Shown piece after piece: positions 25,488 to 34,277 of a stretch of 49,412 nucleotides of DNA. The notes beneath the pieces were generated by a model. The model was not told the DNA's origin, ran no database searches, and worked only from the letters and a program-made list of their open reading frames with translations. Numbering within the stretch: position 1 is the first letter of the stretch; the number at the start of each line of letters is the position of its first letter. This stretch comes from Oscillospiraceae bacterium (GTDB lineage: Bacteria > Bacillota > Clostridia > Oscillospirales > CAG-382). The DNA is taken from positions 1 through 49,412 of the forward strand of contig SVTM01000020.1 of the NCBI GenBank assembly GCA_015063785.1. The letters are read 5' to 3'. A program made the position numbers and the translations under genes.

Positions 25488-27016
25488 TATTTGCAAAGCT
25501 CTGACTGTGCCGTTTCAAAATTGCCGCCACGGTCGCCAAAACGGTTGCCCTCGGGGAAACTTTCGGGGCGTTCACCGTCAGGCCGTTCTTTTTTCGAAAA
25601 ATTCTTTCCTTCGGGATGCTCGCCAAACGGCATCTTGGCTCCGTCGGGTCTTGGACCGTTTGCGCCCGGGCCAAAGCCCCTGCCGCCTCCCATACCGCCG
25701 AGGCGCTGTCCGTTCGTACCGCTTGTGGCTCCAAGCTTGGTTTCACCGTCCCACAGGGTATATACTCCCTCTGCAAGCTCGGGAGACGAGAGGATCATAA
25801 CAGAAAATTCGTTTTCCGCAGACACGCTCATCACGGTGTCTCCCTTTTCGTTCTTAAGGGTAACAGCGTCGGTGCCCTTGTGCTTCTGCGCAAAATTGAA
25901 CACTGCATAGGTCTGACCGCCGTCTTCTATTCTGTCGAGCATATGTCCCGTCGATATAACCGTACCGCCGTTGATATGGATGTCCATATCCGAATCAATT
26001 CCTGCGTCGGCGCTGTCCGAGCAAGCCTGTGTTATAACAGTTCCGCCGTTGATAACAAGCCAACCGTTCGAATCAATGCCGTCACCCTCGCCCGTGGAGC
26101 CGGTTACTTTAATATTGAGATTTCCGCCATTTATTGTGGTTACCGATACGTAATCCTCGTTTGTATTTATGCCGTCGTTGCCCGACCAAATGTTGATATT
26201 TCCGCCGTTTAAGGTCAGGTGGAGTTCGCTGTCAAGTCCCTCGTTTTCGGCTTGTATATTAAGAACGCCGTTTCCTTTGTCGCCGCCCGATACGTTCATT
26301 GACATTTTCGAATAAAACGCCGCGTCGTATTTGTGAAGCTTCTTGGCGTCCGAAACTTCGGTGCCGTCTTCCGAAAGCTCGACTGTTCCGGGTTTGTAAA
26401 TGCGCGCAACGTACGAACCTACCACGTTGTTTACGCTGTCGTCAGCAATAATAACGTTTGCGCCTGCAAGAGATGTGTCGATGGCCTTCGTCGCTTTTTC
26501 GGTGTCGCTGTCAGAACATTCGTAAACGTTGTAGAAAATAACGGCAGGTGCTACCTCGCAGGTGATATCTGCGCCGTTCATAACAAGCGTTACCACCGCC
26601 GTCGGATCTTTTTTTGCATCCTCGCCCAGGTCTATCGCTATCTGTCCGCAAGAAAGTTTTCCGCTAACCGAATAAGTTCCGGGGCTTGTAATATTAACAA
26701 CCGTGTGTGCCTGTGCTTCTTTTTCGGTGTGAGCATCCTTTTCGGTGCCCTCGCCATAGGTGAAATCCTTGCCTGACTCGTAATAAACGATATCGTTGGA
26801 AAGAAAAACTTCGTTCTTTTCTTCATAGTCTGCCGTCTTTCCGTCAACGGTTATTTCATCATCCGAAAGGTGTATGCTGACTACACCGCCGATCTGTACA
26901 GATCCGTCGGGAGTTTCGGTAACGTCAGGCACATTTTTCGAATGAGTATCCGTTTGGCAAGAGGTCAATAATGCCGCCGCAAGTATCAGAGGGATTGCGA
27001 TTTTAAAAAATTTCAT
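25406..27016 (-). CDS. Cthe_2159-like carbohydrate-binding lipoprotein
   Basis: The 536-aa protein starts with a lipoprotein signal whose lipobox LTSC places the modified Cys at residue 20. The middle is a beta-helix of short Asn/Gly repeats (LNGGNINIWSGNDGINTNED, INGGNLNIKV, INGGTVITQ), the DUF4353/Cthe_2159 pattern; the founding member binds cellulose and pectic acid. A Gly/Pro/Arg-rich segment follows (GGMGGGRGFGPGANGPRPDG). The last 27 or so residues are encoded antisense to the convergent ATPase gene and look unrelated, so the original stop codon may have been lost. GGAG precedes the ATG. It should be displayed on the cell surface. Confidence 0.82.
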   Translation of the reverse strand: MKFFKIAIPLILAAALLTSCQTDTHSKNVPDVTETPDGSVQIGGVVSIHLSDDEITVDGKTADYEEKNEVFLSNDIVYYESGKDFTYGEGTEKDAHTEKEAQAHTVVNITSPGTYSVSGKLSCGQIAIDLGEDAKKDPTAVVTLVMNGADITCEVAPAVIFYNVYECSDSDTEKATKAIDTSLAGANVIIADDSVNNVVGSYVARIYKPGTVELSEDGTEVSDAKKLHKYDAAFYSKMSMNVSGGDKGNGVLNIQAENEGLDSELHLTLNGGNINIWSGNDGINTNEDYVSVTTINGGNLNIKVTGSTGEGDGIDSNGWLVINGGTVITQACSDSADAGIDSDMDIHINGGTVISTGHMLDRIEDGGQTYAVFNFAQKHKGTDAVTLKNEKGDTVMSVSAENEFSVMILSSPELAEGVYTLWDGETKLGATSGTNGQRLGGMGGGRGFGPGANGPRPDGAKMPFGEHPEGKNFSKKERPDGERPESFPEGNRFGDRGGNFETAQSELCKYHISIMRTFSYRSSIFFSRSWQVKRNI

Positions 27017-27161
27017 AAAAAGCTCCTTTCTTTTTTATATATTATCCCTTTTGGTTTCCGATTGCTTGACAAAAAAGTAAACAAAAAATTGCAATTTGTA
27101 AAACGTTTTTGTTCTAACATACCCCCTTCTAAAAATAAGATCAATACTGATAATTAAAAAA

Positions 27162-27190
27162 TTGACAATTGACGATAATTGTGATATAAT
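27162..27190 (+). promoter_or_regulatory. Consensus promoter of the rnhB operon
   Basis: TTGACA (27162-27167) and TATAAT (27185-27190) have a 17-bp spacer. A second TTGAC lies 7 bp further down. The start codon of rnhB is about 50 bp downstream. Confidence 0.82.
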
Positions 27191-27240
27191 AACATGATAA
27201 AGTGTCTGAATTTTCGAAATCGGGCAAGGAGGCAGCTTGA

Positions 27241-27879
27241 ATGGCAGAAAAAAAGATGGCAGAACCCCTGTCGTGGGAGCACGAACTCAAATATTCGCCG
27301 TCGGTCGTCTGCGGAGTTGACGAGGCGGGCCGAGGACCTCTGGTGGGCAGAGTATATGCCGCGGCGGTCATTCTTCCCTACGAGCTTCGCGAAAACGAAA
27401 CGATCCTTGCCCTCAACGATTCCAAGAAACTTTCCGAAAAAAAGCGTTTTCTTCTTGCCGACGAGATAAAAAAACTTGCCGTCTCCTATTGCGTGGCATA
27501 TTCGACGGTGGAAGAGATCGAACGCATAAACATTCTTGAAGCATCGCTTCTTGCCATGCGCCGAGCCATCGACGGACTTTCGCCAAAACCCGACGTTGCA
27601 CTGATCGACGGCAACATTTCGCGAGATTTTCAGCTTGAAGCTCACGCTATCATCGGCGGCGACGGTATTTCGCCGTCAATTGCCGCGGCGTCGATTCTTG
27701 CCAAAACAGAAAGGGACAAATGGTGCTGCGAGGTGCTTGACCGCGAATATCCGCAGTACGGCTTTGCAAAGCACAAGGGCTACGGAACAAAGACACATTA
27801 CGCCGCCATATCACAGTTTGGCCCCTGTCCCGAGCATCGTATGAGCTTTTTGAAAAAATACTATGAAAAGCAATCTTGA
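27241..27879 (+). CDS. rnhB: Ribonuclease HII
   Basis: The 212-aa protein removes ribonucleotides and RNA primers from DNA. CGVDEAGRGPLVG supplies D27 and E28 of the DEDD centre, ALIDGN gives D123, and the conserved basic C-terminal part KGYGTKTHY is present. Length is typical. An AAGGAGG site precedes the ATG. Its last 17 bases overlap yraN, the common rnhB-yraN order in Bacillota. Confidence 0.95.
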   Translation: MAEKKMAEPLSWEHELKYSPSVVCGVDEAGRGPLVGRVYAAAVILPYELRENETILALNDSKKLSEKKRFLLADEIKKLAVSYCVAYSTVEEIERINILEASLLAMRRAIDGLSPKPDVALIDGNISRDFQLEAHAIIGGDGISPSIAAASILAKTERDKWCCEVLDREYPQYGFAKHKGYGTKTHYAAISQFGPCPEHRMSFLKKYYEKQS

Positions 27880-28237
27880 AAAAAAGCGGCTCGGAAAACT
27901 TGGCGAGGATATCGCCTGCGCATATCTTGAAAAAAGAGGCTATGCGATCGCCGCTCGCAACTACACAGTTCGCGGCGGAGAGATAGATATTGTGGCACAC
28001 GACAAGGAACACGTTGTCTTTGTCGAAGTGAAATGCCGCGAAAACGACGTTTTTTCAAAGGCGCGCGATTCGGTGGATGCAAAAAAGATTGCCCATCTCG
28101 TCACCGCCGCAGAAAGGTTCCTTTTTGAAAAAAGCAACGATCCCGATTTTTTTGAAAAGCAGCCGAGATTTGACGTCATCGAGGTCTATACACAAAAAGG
28201 CACCATAAATCATATAAAATCAATAGATATCAACTGA
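27863..28237 (+). CDS. yraN: YraN/UPF0102 family nuclease-fold protein
   Basis: This 124-aa protein has LGKLGEDIACAYLEKRGY, GGEIDIVAHD and VFVEVKCR, the PD-(D/E)xK-like core of the UPF0102 family, which relates it to Holliday-junction resolvases. Biochemical function is not established. It overlaps rnhB by 17 bp, implying translational coupling. Confidence 0.92.
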   Translation: MKSNLEKKRLGKLGEDIACAYLEKRGYAIAARNYTVRGGEIDIVAHDKEHVVFVEVKCRENDVFSKARDSVDAKKIAHLVTAAERFLFEKSNDPDFFEKQPRFDVIEVYTQKGTINHIKSIDIN

Positions 28238-28253
28238 AATCCGGGGTGATTTT

Positions 28254-29207
28254 ACGGAATTTTTCGATCTGCACTGCGACACTGCCTACAATATGTACAA
28301 CGACCGTCTTCCGATAGATTCGGAAAAGCTTGACGGCGGACTTTCGGAATTTGCTTTTTTCGACAGAGCTTTTCAAGTTTTTGCCGTCTGGTCTGACAAA
28401 AAGCGTGGAGGTCAGCAGAATTATATCGACTTTTTTCCCACCGTTTCAAACCTCGAAAGAGAAATCGAAAAACACAGCGGAAAAATCCGTCTGTGCACCG
28501 AAAAAGAGGATCTTTTTGGCTATGAAAAGCTGAAGCTGATCCTTGCCGTGGAAGGAGCCGATCTTTTGTGCGGCAACATCGTCCGACTTTACGACCTCCA
28601 TCGACGCGGAGTTCGCCTTCTCACCCTTATGTGGCAAGGCAACAATTGCGCAGGCGGTGCACACGACACCGAAAACGGACTTTCCGAATTCGGCAAACAA
28701 CTTGTGTGTGAATGTATAAAGCTCGGCATCATCATCGACCTTTCCCATGCGTCGCGAAGCACCTTTTCGCAGGTGACGGAAATGGGAGATTTTCCTGTTG
28801 TTGCATCCCATTCAAACGCCTATTCAATCTGTCCCCACACGCGAAATCTCCTTGATGATGAGTTTTGTGAGATCGTGCAAAGGGGTGGACTTGTTGGTAT
28901 AAATCTTCACGCGCCGTTTTTGATACAGGGAGCAAGCGCCGTCGATTACACCCCTGACGAGCTGTTTGACGCCTGCGCCGAGCATATTATATATTTCCTC
29001 TCGCTCGGCGGCGAAAAAACGCTGGCTCTCGGCGCAGACCGCGACGGAATACCCCACACCGACGGGTACACACCTGCTCGCTTTGTCCACAAGCTTTACG
29101 AAAAGCTTTTACAAAAAAATATTGATGAAAAAATTATAAAAGATATATTCATCGGCAATGCAAAAAGATTTTTTGAAAAAACTTTGCCGTCGAAAGGAAG
29201 GATATAA
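28254..29207 (+). CDS. M19 membrane dipeptidase family protein, apparent ACG start
   Basis: The conserved M19 N-terminus (zinc-binding HxD in FFDLHCDTAYN) is encoded upstream of the first ATG at 28293, so that ATG cannot be the true start. Reading back, an ACG at 28254 would give (M)EFFDLHCDT, the usual start of this family, with GGGGTGA 4-5 nt before it; an in-frame TAG at 28224 closes the frame and no ATG, GTG or TTG lies between. The rest carries LAVEGADLL (bridging Glu), ASHSNAYSICPHTRN and LGADRDG. It hydrolyses dipeptides in a zinc-dependent way; no transmembrane segment is seen. An ACG start or an ATG-to-ACG change, real or in the assembly, explains the data. Confidence 0.82.
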   Translation, partial: TEFFDLHCDTAYNMYNDRLPIDSEKLDGGLSEFAFFDRAFQVFAVWSDKKRGGQQNYIDFFPTVSNLEREIEKHSGKIRLCTEKEDLFGYEKLKLILAVEGADLLCGNIVRLYDLHRRGVRLLTLMWQGNNCAGGAHDTENGLSEFGKQLVCECIKLGIIIDLSHASRSTFSQVTEMGDFPVVASHSNAYSICPHTRNLLDDEFCEIVQRGGLVGINLHAPFLIQGASAVDYTPDELFDACAEHIIYFLSLGGEKTLALGADRDGIPHTDGYTPARFVHKLYEKLLQKNIDEKIIKDIFIGNAKRFFEKTLPSKGRI

Positions 29208-29208
29208 A

Positions 29209-30714
29209 ATGAACTATTTCAGCACCCGTGACACCGAAAGAACAAATCCCAAAACCAGTGCCCAAGCCATCAAGCAGGGAATTGCACAGGACGGCGGACT
29301 TTTTATGCCCGAAAGCATTCCTGCCATCTCGCTTTCCGAGATATCGGCGCTTTCCGCTCTGCCCTACACCGAGCGTGCGGCCAATATCCTTTCGAAATTC
29401 CTGACAGATTACACCTATGACGAGCTTCTTGCCTCGGCAAAAGCGGCGTATTCCGAAGAAAAATTTGCAGGCGGCGCCACAGGCATTTCTGCCCTGGGCG
29501 ACACCCACCGCGTGCTCGAGCTCTGGCACGGTCCCACCTGCGCTTTCAAGGACATGGCTCTTCAGATCATGCCCCGTCTTCTCTCGCTTGCTCTTAAAAA
29601 GACCGGCGAAAAGCGCACGGCATATATCCTTGTTGCAACCTCGGGCGATACCGGCAAAGCTGCGCTTGAAGGCTACAAGGACGTTGACGGCGTAAAGATC
29701 ACAGTTTTTTACCCCGAAGACGGCGTTTCGGCAATGCAGAAGCTGCAGATGACCTCACAGACGGGCGAAAACGTAAACGTCTGCGCCATCAAGGGCAATT
29801 TTGACGATGCTCAGACAGGCGTCAAGAAGATCTTCTCAAACTCTGACGTTGCAAATAAACTCGACGAAAACGGCATCTTCCTTTCGAGCGCAAACTCGAT
29901 CAACTGGGGAAGACTTGTGCCTCAGATCGTATACTATGTATCGGCATACTGCGATCTCGTTTCAGAAGGCGACATAAAGCTCGGCGACGTTATTGACATC
30001 ACTGTCCCCACAGGCAACTTCGGCAACATCTTTGCCGCATACGTTGCAAAGCTTATGGGTATGCCCTTTGGCAAGCTCATCTGTGCCTCCAACCGCAACA
30101 ACATCCTCACCGATTTCATAAACACCGGTGTTTATGATCGCAACCGCGAATTTTTCACCACCATGTCCCCCTCTATGGACATTCTGATCTCCTCCAACCT
30201 TGAAAGACTTCTTTATCTCATCTCAGGCCCTGCAAAGTGCGCCGCATACATGAAGTCGCTTTCCGAAAACGGAAAATACGAAGTTGAAGAAGACGTGCTT
30301 GTAAAGATTAAAGAAAGCTTCACCGCAGATTACTGCACCGAAGAAAACACAGCATCGACCATCCGCGACACCTTTGACAAATATTCTTACCTCATCGACA
30401 CTCACACAGCCTGCGCCCTTTACGCATCTGTGAACGCCGAAATGAAAAATGCGGCCGAGGGCAGAAACGTAAAGATCCTCACCGCATCGACCGCATCCCC
30501 TTATAAGTTTGCGGCAGACGTTCTGAAATCGCTCGGCAAGACCCCGAAGAGCGAAAGCTTCGAGGTCATCTACGAGCTTTCGGATGCCACCGACACCGAG
30601 ATCCCGGCACCCCTTGCAGCTCTTCGCGATGCAAAGGTTCGCTTCACCGCCTCTGTCGGAAAGAGCTGGGAAGAAATGCTTGCAGCTTCCGAAAAGTTTG
30701 TCGGAATCGAATAA
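29209..30714 (+). CDS. thrC: Threonine synthase
   Basis: The 501-aa PLP enzyme converts O-phosphohomoserine to threonine. MNYFSTRDTERTNPKTSAQA is the typical N-terminus, GPTCAFKDMALQ holds the Schiff-base lysine (K114), VATSGDTGKAAL binds phosphate, and SINWGR and PTGNFGNIFAAY are further family motifs. The start at 29209 has GGAAGGA upstream and lies one base after the dipeptidase stop; the longer frame from 29158 is inside the dipeptidase gene. No homoserine kinase or dehydrogenase is adjacent. Confidence 0.94.
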   Translation: MNYFSTRDTERTNPKTSAQAIKQGIAQDGGLFMPESIPAISLSEISALSALPYTERAANILSKFLTDYTYDELLASAKAAYSEEKFAGGATGISALGDTHRVLELWHGPTCAFKDMALQIMPRLLSLALKKTGEKRTAYILVATSGDTGKAALEGYKDVDGVKITVFYPEDGVSAMQKLQMTSQTGENVNVCAIKGNFDDAQTGVKKIFSNSDVANKLDENGIFLSSANSINWGRLVPQIVYYVSAYCDLVSEGDIKLGDVIDITVPTGNFGNIFAAYVAKLMGMPFGKLICASNRNNILTDFINTGVYDRNREFFTTMSPSMDILISSNLERLLYLISGPAKCAAYMKSLSENGKYEVEEDVLVKIKESFTADYCTEENTASTIRDTFDKYSYLIDTHTACALYASVNAEMKNAAEGRNVKILTASTASPYKFAADVLKSLGKTPKSESFEVIYELSDATDTEIPAPLAALRDAKVRFTASVGKSWEEMLAASEKFVGIE

Positions 30715-30918
30715 TTATTTCAGACTCTTCGCTTTAAATGTGGCACAAACCGTGTCTGTGCAGGCAGTGGCATAGCTCGGTCCCACGCTGATGCGTGATG
30801 CCGTGCAGTATGCGTCGCCGTCGTGATAAATGCAGTTTTTCACGTTGCACGATATGCCCCTGATATGATCGGGCACATCCGAGTTCAAAAGCGAATTGTC
30901 AAAAAAGCCTTTTCCCAT
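30715..30918 (-). CDS. DUF1540 domain protein
   Basis: The 67-aa protein matches DUF1540: ISCNVKNCIYHDGDAYCTAS followed by ISVG and CTDTVCATF, giving the conserved Cys set of a small metal-binding unit. Such proteins are common in sporulating Clostridia, but their role is not known. The start at 30918 has GGAGG 8 nt upstream. Its stop directly abuts the thrC stop codon, with no visible terminator between the convergent genes. Confidence 0.9.
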   Translation of the reverse strand: MGKGFFDNSLLNSDVPDHIRGISCNVKNCIYHDGDAYCTASRISVGPSYATACTDTVCATFKAKSLK

Positions 30919-31004
30919 ATCCAAAACCTCCTTTTCATAAGGGATTATCACGGGTATAGTTTCGGCAAAAATCGAGCCGAATATACCGCGAAAGGACGAT
31001 TTTT

Positions 31005-31706
31005 ATAATTTACACGATATCTGATCCCCATCTTTCGTTTTCCACAGACAAGCCGATGGACATTTTTGGCGCCCGTTGGGACAACCACGCCGAAAAATTC
31101 GAAGCCGAATGGAAGAAAGTTGTAAAAGACACCGACACCGTCGTTATTCCCGGAGATATTTCGTGGGCAAGCTCTTTTGAGCAGGTGTATGATGATCTAA
31201 AATTCATCAACGATCTCCCCGGCAGAAAGCTTATCGGCAAGGGAAACCACGATTACTGGTGGGCGACCATGAACAAGCTTACAAACTTCAAGCAGGAAAA
31301 AGAGCTTTCCACCATTGATTTTCTTTTTAACAACGCCTATGCCGTCGAAAACAAGATCATCTGCGGTACCCGCGGATGGGTAAACGAATTCGGGGTGAAA
31401 AGCGAGGACGAAAGATTGATAAAGCGCGAAGCGGCGCGACTTGAAATTTCGCTGAACGAAGGGATGAAGCTGAAAGAGCAATATCCCGACAACGAGATGA
31501 TCGTTTTTCTGCACTATCCGCCGATCTTTGGCGAATTTATGAATCTCGACATTCTCGACATCCTCTACCGCTTCGATATAACAAAGGTTTATTTCGGCCA
31601 TCTGCACAACGTGCGCGAAGAACAGCTGGACAAGGAATATATCGGCATAAAGCTGAATCTTGTCGCCTGTGATTATGTGGATTTTGTTCCTCAGCGCGTG
31701 GAATAG
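31005..31706 (+). CDS. COG1768-type metallophosphoesterase, apparent ATA (or ATT) start
   Basis: The family's first metal-binding motif, ISDPHLSF, lies upstream of the first ATG at 31056, so the usual start would remove it. Between an in-frame TAG at 30957 and 31056 there is no ATG, GTG or TTG. AAAGGA at 30991-30996 points to ATA at 31005, giving (M)IYTISDPHLSF; ATT codons at 30999 and 31008 are alternatives. The rest has VIPGDISWA, GKGNHDYWW, FLHYPP and FGHLHN, completing the two-metal centre. DKPMDIFG and the 233-aa length fit COG1768, phosphohydrolases of unknown substrate. Confidence 0.85.
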   Translation: MIYTISDPHLSFSTDKPMDIFGARWDNHAEKFEAEWKKVVKDTDTVVIPGDISWASSFEQVYDDLKFINDLPGRKLIGKGNHDYWWATMNKLTNFKQEKELSTIDFLFNNAYAVENKIICGTRGWVNEFGVKSEDERLIKREAARLEISLNEGMKLKEQYPDNEMIVFLHYPPIFGEFMNLDILDILYRFDITKVYFGHLHNVREEQLDKEYIGIKLNLVACDYVDFVPQRVE

Positions 31707-31791
31707 CGGTTAAATTGTACAAAAAACGGCAATTATTTTGTTCAAGGATTATATCAATAGTTGAATTTTTAATTAATTTACACGAAAGCCC

Positions 31792-31819
31792 TTGACATAT
31801 TTTGTAAATCATGTACAAT
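31792..31819 (+). promoter_or_regulatory. Promoter of the tig-clpP-clpX cluster
   Basis: TTGACA (31792-31797) and TACAAT (31814-31819) are 16 bp apart. The transcript would have a leader of about 125 nt before tig. Confidence 0.65.
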
Positions 31820-31886
31820 GTATAGGATAAAGTGGATAGAAACGCTTTAACCTTTACTTATTTCTGTTAATAATTTATTTTGCCTG

Positions 31887-31923
31887 CGCCGTAGGGTGTG
31901 GGTTTCGGAAACGCAAACCGGCG
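31887..31923 (+). other. Hairpin in the tig leader
   Basis: CGCC (31887-31890) with GGCG (31920-31923) and GGTTT (31901-31905) with AAACC (31915-31919) form a nested hairpin ending about 10 nt before the ribosome binding site. It may influence translation; it matches no riboswitch class I recognise. Confidence 0.4.
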
Positions 31924-31950
31924 TCTTCCGGAGAAAGGAATGGTTATAAA

Positions 31951-33477
31951 ATGCTTAAGAATGTTCAGGAAACCGAAAAGAACAAGGTCGAGCTTGTCGT
32001 AGTTATCGACAGAGCTGAATTCGAGGCCGCAGTTGCAGGCGTTTTCAAGAAGAACGCAAAGAAGATCCAGGTTCCCGGCTTCCGCAAGGGAAAGGCAACC
32101 AGAGGCATCATCGAAAAGTTCTATGGCAAGGGAGTTTTCTATGAAGACGCTCTCAATGAGCTCCTCCCCGACGCTATTGATTCTGCAGTTAAGGAATCTG
32201 GCTTTATCCCCGTTGAAACCCCTGCGATCACCGACGCTGATTTTGAAGCAGAAGAAGGTATCGTTGTGAAGGCAGCCTTCACACGCCGTCCCGATGTAAA
32301 GCTCGGCGAATACAAGGGTTACGAAGTTACAAAATACACAGTTGACGCCACAGACGCTGACGTTGACGCAGAGCTTGAAAACGTTCAGAAGCGCTATGCA
32401 CGCACAGTAAGCGTTGATGACAGAGCAGTGGTTGACGGCGACATCGCAGACATCGACTACGAAGGCTTTGTTGACGGCGTTGCTTTTGACGGCGGCAAGG
32501 CAGAAGGCCACAAGCTTAAGATAGGATCCAAGCAGTTTATCCCCGGTTTTGAAGAGCAGATCATCGGTCACTCCAAGGGCGAAGAATTTGACATCGTCGT
32601 AAAGTTCCCCGAAGACTACCACTCTGAGGAGCTTAAGGGCAAGGAAGCAACCTTCCACATCAAGCTCAACGCCATCGAATTTGAAGAGCTTCCTCTTCTC
32701 GACGACGAATTTGCAAAGGATGCATCTGATTTTGATACCATCGCTGAATACAAGGCTGATATCAAGGCTAAAATAGAAAAGAGAAACGCAGACGAAGCTG
32801 ATATGAGAGTTGGCGAAGAGCTTGCAGAAAAGCTCTGTGCAGCAATCGACGCTGAGATCCCCGAAGTTATGTACGAAAAGGAAACAGACCTTCTCGTCCG
32901 CGAACACGACATGAACCTCCGTCAGCAGGGTCTCTCTCTTGAAATGCTTATGCAGTACACAGGCATGAAGATGGAAGACATCCGTGCAAGATATGCAACC
33001 ATGGCTGTTGCAAACGTAAGAAAGCAGCTCGCTCTTGCTGAGATCGTCAAGGCTGAAAAGATCGAAGCAGACGATGCTTCTGTTGAAGCAAGATTCGAAG
33101 AGCTTGCAACCCAGTTTGGCATGAAGGTTGAAGACGTCAAAGCAAGAATTGACGTTGAAGACATCAAGAGCGAAGTTGAAACTCTCAAGGCTTTCGAAGT
33201 TGTAAAGAACTCTGCAAAGGTAACAGAAAAGACAGTTACCCGCGAAGAACTTGAAGCTATCCTCAACCCCGAGGCAGCTGCTGCAGAAGAAGAAAAGCCC
33301 AAGAAGAAGACAACAACCAAGAAGACCGCCACAAAGAAGGCAGAAACTGAGGGCGAAGAAAAGGCCGAAAAGCCTGCTGCAAAGAGAACCTGCAAACCCA
33401 AGACTGAAAAGGCAGAGGGCGAAGAGGCTCCCAAAAAGACAACCAGAAAAACCACCAAGAAGGCTGACGCCGAATAA
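31951..33477 (+). CDS. tig: Trigger factor with long low-complexity C-terminal tail
   Basis: This ribosome-bound chaperone and prolyl isomerase is 508 aa, against about 430 in most bacteria. The N-terminal ribosome-binding domain has VPGFRKGKATRGIIEKFYG with the FRKG signature, the FKBP domain includes GDIADIDYEGFVDG and FIPGFEEQIIGHSKGE, and the helical C-domain follows. From about residue 437 a 70-residue tail of Lys, Glu, Thr and Ala (EEKPKKKTTTKKTATKK and similar) is added. AAAGGA precedes the ATG. Codon choice (mostly AAG for Lys, GTT, GCA) differs from most neighbours, in keeping with strong expression. Confidence 0.95.
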   Translation: MLKNVQETEKNKVELVVVIDRAEFEAAVAGVFKKNAKKIQVPGFRKGKATRGIIEKFYGKGVFYEDALNELLPDAIDSAVKESGFIPVETPAITDADFEAEEGIVVKAAFTRRPDVKLGEYKGYEVTKYTVDATDADVDAELENVQKRYARTVSVDDRAVVDGDIADIDYEGFVDGVAFDGGKAEGHKLKIGSKQFIPGFEEQIIGHSKGEEFDIVVKFPEDYHSEELKGKEATFHIKLNAIEFEELPLLDDEFAKDASDFDTIAEYKADIKAKIEKRNADEADMRVGEELAEKLCAAIDAEIPEVMYEKETDLLVREHDMNLRQQGLSLEMLMQYTGMKMEDIRARYATMAVANVRKQLALAEIVKAEKIEADDASVEARFEELATQFGMKVEDVKARIDVEDIKSEVETLKAFEVVKNSAKVTEKTVTREELEAILNPEAAAAEEEKPKKKTTTKKTATKKAETEGEEKAEKPAAKRTCKPKTEKAEGEEAPKKTTRKTTKKADAE

Positions 33478-33507
33478 TCGGTTTTTTATAAAAAGATCAA
33501 TTAAAAA

Positions 33508-33550
33508 GCAAAATGCGAAGCCTTGACTAATCTCACGGTTTCGCATTTGC
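33508..33550 (+). other. Stable hairpin between tig and clpP
   Basis: A 14-bp stem with one bulge and one G-U pair joins 33508-33522 to 33537-33550, loop 14 nt. The bases after it are not a T run, so it is not a standard terminator. It may separate tig and clpP expression by attenuation or RNA processing. Confidence 0.5.
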
Positions 33551-33650
33551 TGTTTGATACGGCTTTTATGCCAAAATATGACGCATTTCTTTCCGATATG
33601 GCACAATTCGGAAACATTTTTCCAAAAAATTATGAAAGGATGATTTTTTT

Positions 33651-34232
33651 ATGGCACTCGTACCAATGGTCGTTGAACAGGAAGGACGCGGCGAGCGTTC
33701 TTATGACATCTATTCCAGACTCTTGAATGACCGCATTATCTTTTTGTCGGACGAAGTAAACGACGTCACGGCATCTCTCGTGGTCGCCCAGCTCCTTTAT
33801 CTTGAAGCAAAGGATCCCGAAAAGGATATCTGCCTTTATATCAACAGCCCCGGCGGATCAATCACCGCAGGCATGGCAATCTATGACACAATGAATTTCA
33901 TCAAGTGCGACGTTTCGACCATCTGCGTCGGCATGGCGGCAAGCATGGGAGCATTTTTGCTCGCCGCAGGCGCCAAGGGCAAAAGACTTGCCCTGCCCAA
34001 CTCCGAGATCATGATCCATCAGCCCCTCGGCGGAATGCAGGGACAGGCAACCGACATCAAAATCCACGCCGATCGCATCATCAAAATGCGCGAAACACTC
34101 AATTCCATCCTTGCCGAAAAGACAGGCAAGCCCATCGAGATCATCGAAAAAGATACCGACCGCGACAACTTTATGTCGGCAAAAGAAGCGATGGAATACG
34201 GCCTTATCGATAAGGTCATCGAAAAGAGATAA
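33651..34232 (+). CDS. clpP: ATP-dependent Clp protease proteolytic subunit
   Basis: The 193-aa serine peptidase has the catalytic triad S98 ([10 protein letters not shown]), H123 ([11 protein letters not shown]) and D172 (TDRDNF), at the standard distances. [18 protein letters not shown] forms the oxyanion strand. It forms tetradecamers that degrade proteins fed by ClpX, whose gene follows 45 bp downstream. AAAGGATGA precedes the ATG. Confidence 0.97.
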   Translation: MALVPMVVEQEGRGERSYDIYSRLLNDRIIFLSDEVNDVTASLVVAQLLYLEAKDPEKDICLYINSPGGSITAGMAIYDTMNFIKCDVSTICVGMAASMGAFLLAAGAKGKRLALPNSEIMIHQPLGGMQGQATDIKIHADRIIKMRETLNSILAEKTGKPIEIIEKDTDRDNFMSAKEAMEYGLIDKVIEKR

Positions 34233-34277
34233 GTCTCTTTTTCAAAAAATACGCCCACAGAAAGGCAAATCACACCC

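Noticed and set aside
31867..33606. A 579-codon open frame on the minus strand
   Set aside because: It is antisense to trigger factor; it arises from the biased codon use of that gene and gives a Cys/Phe/Leu-rich product without any family features.
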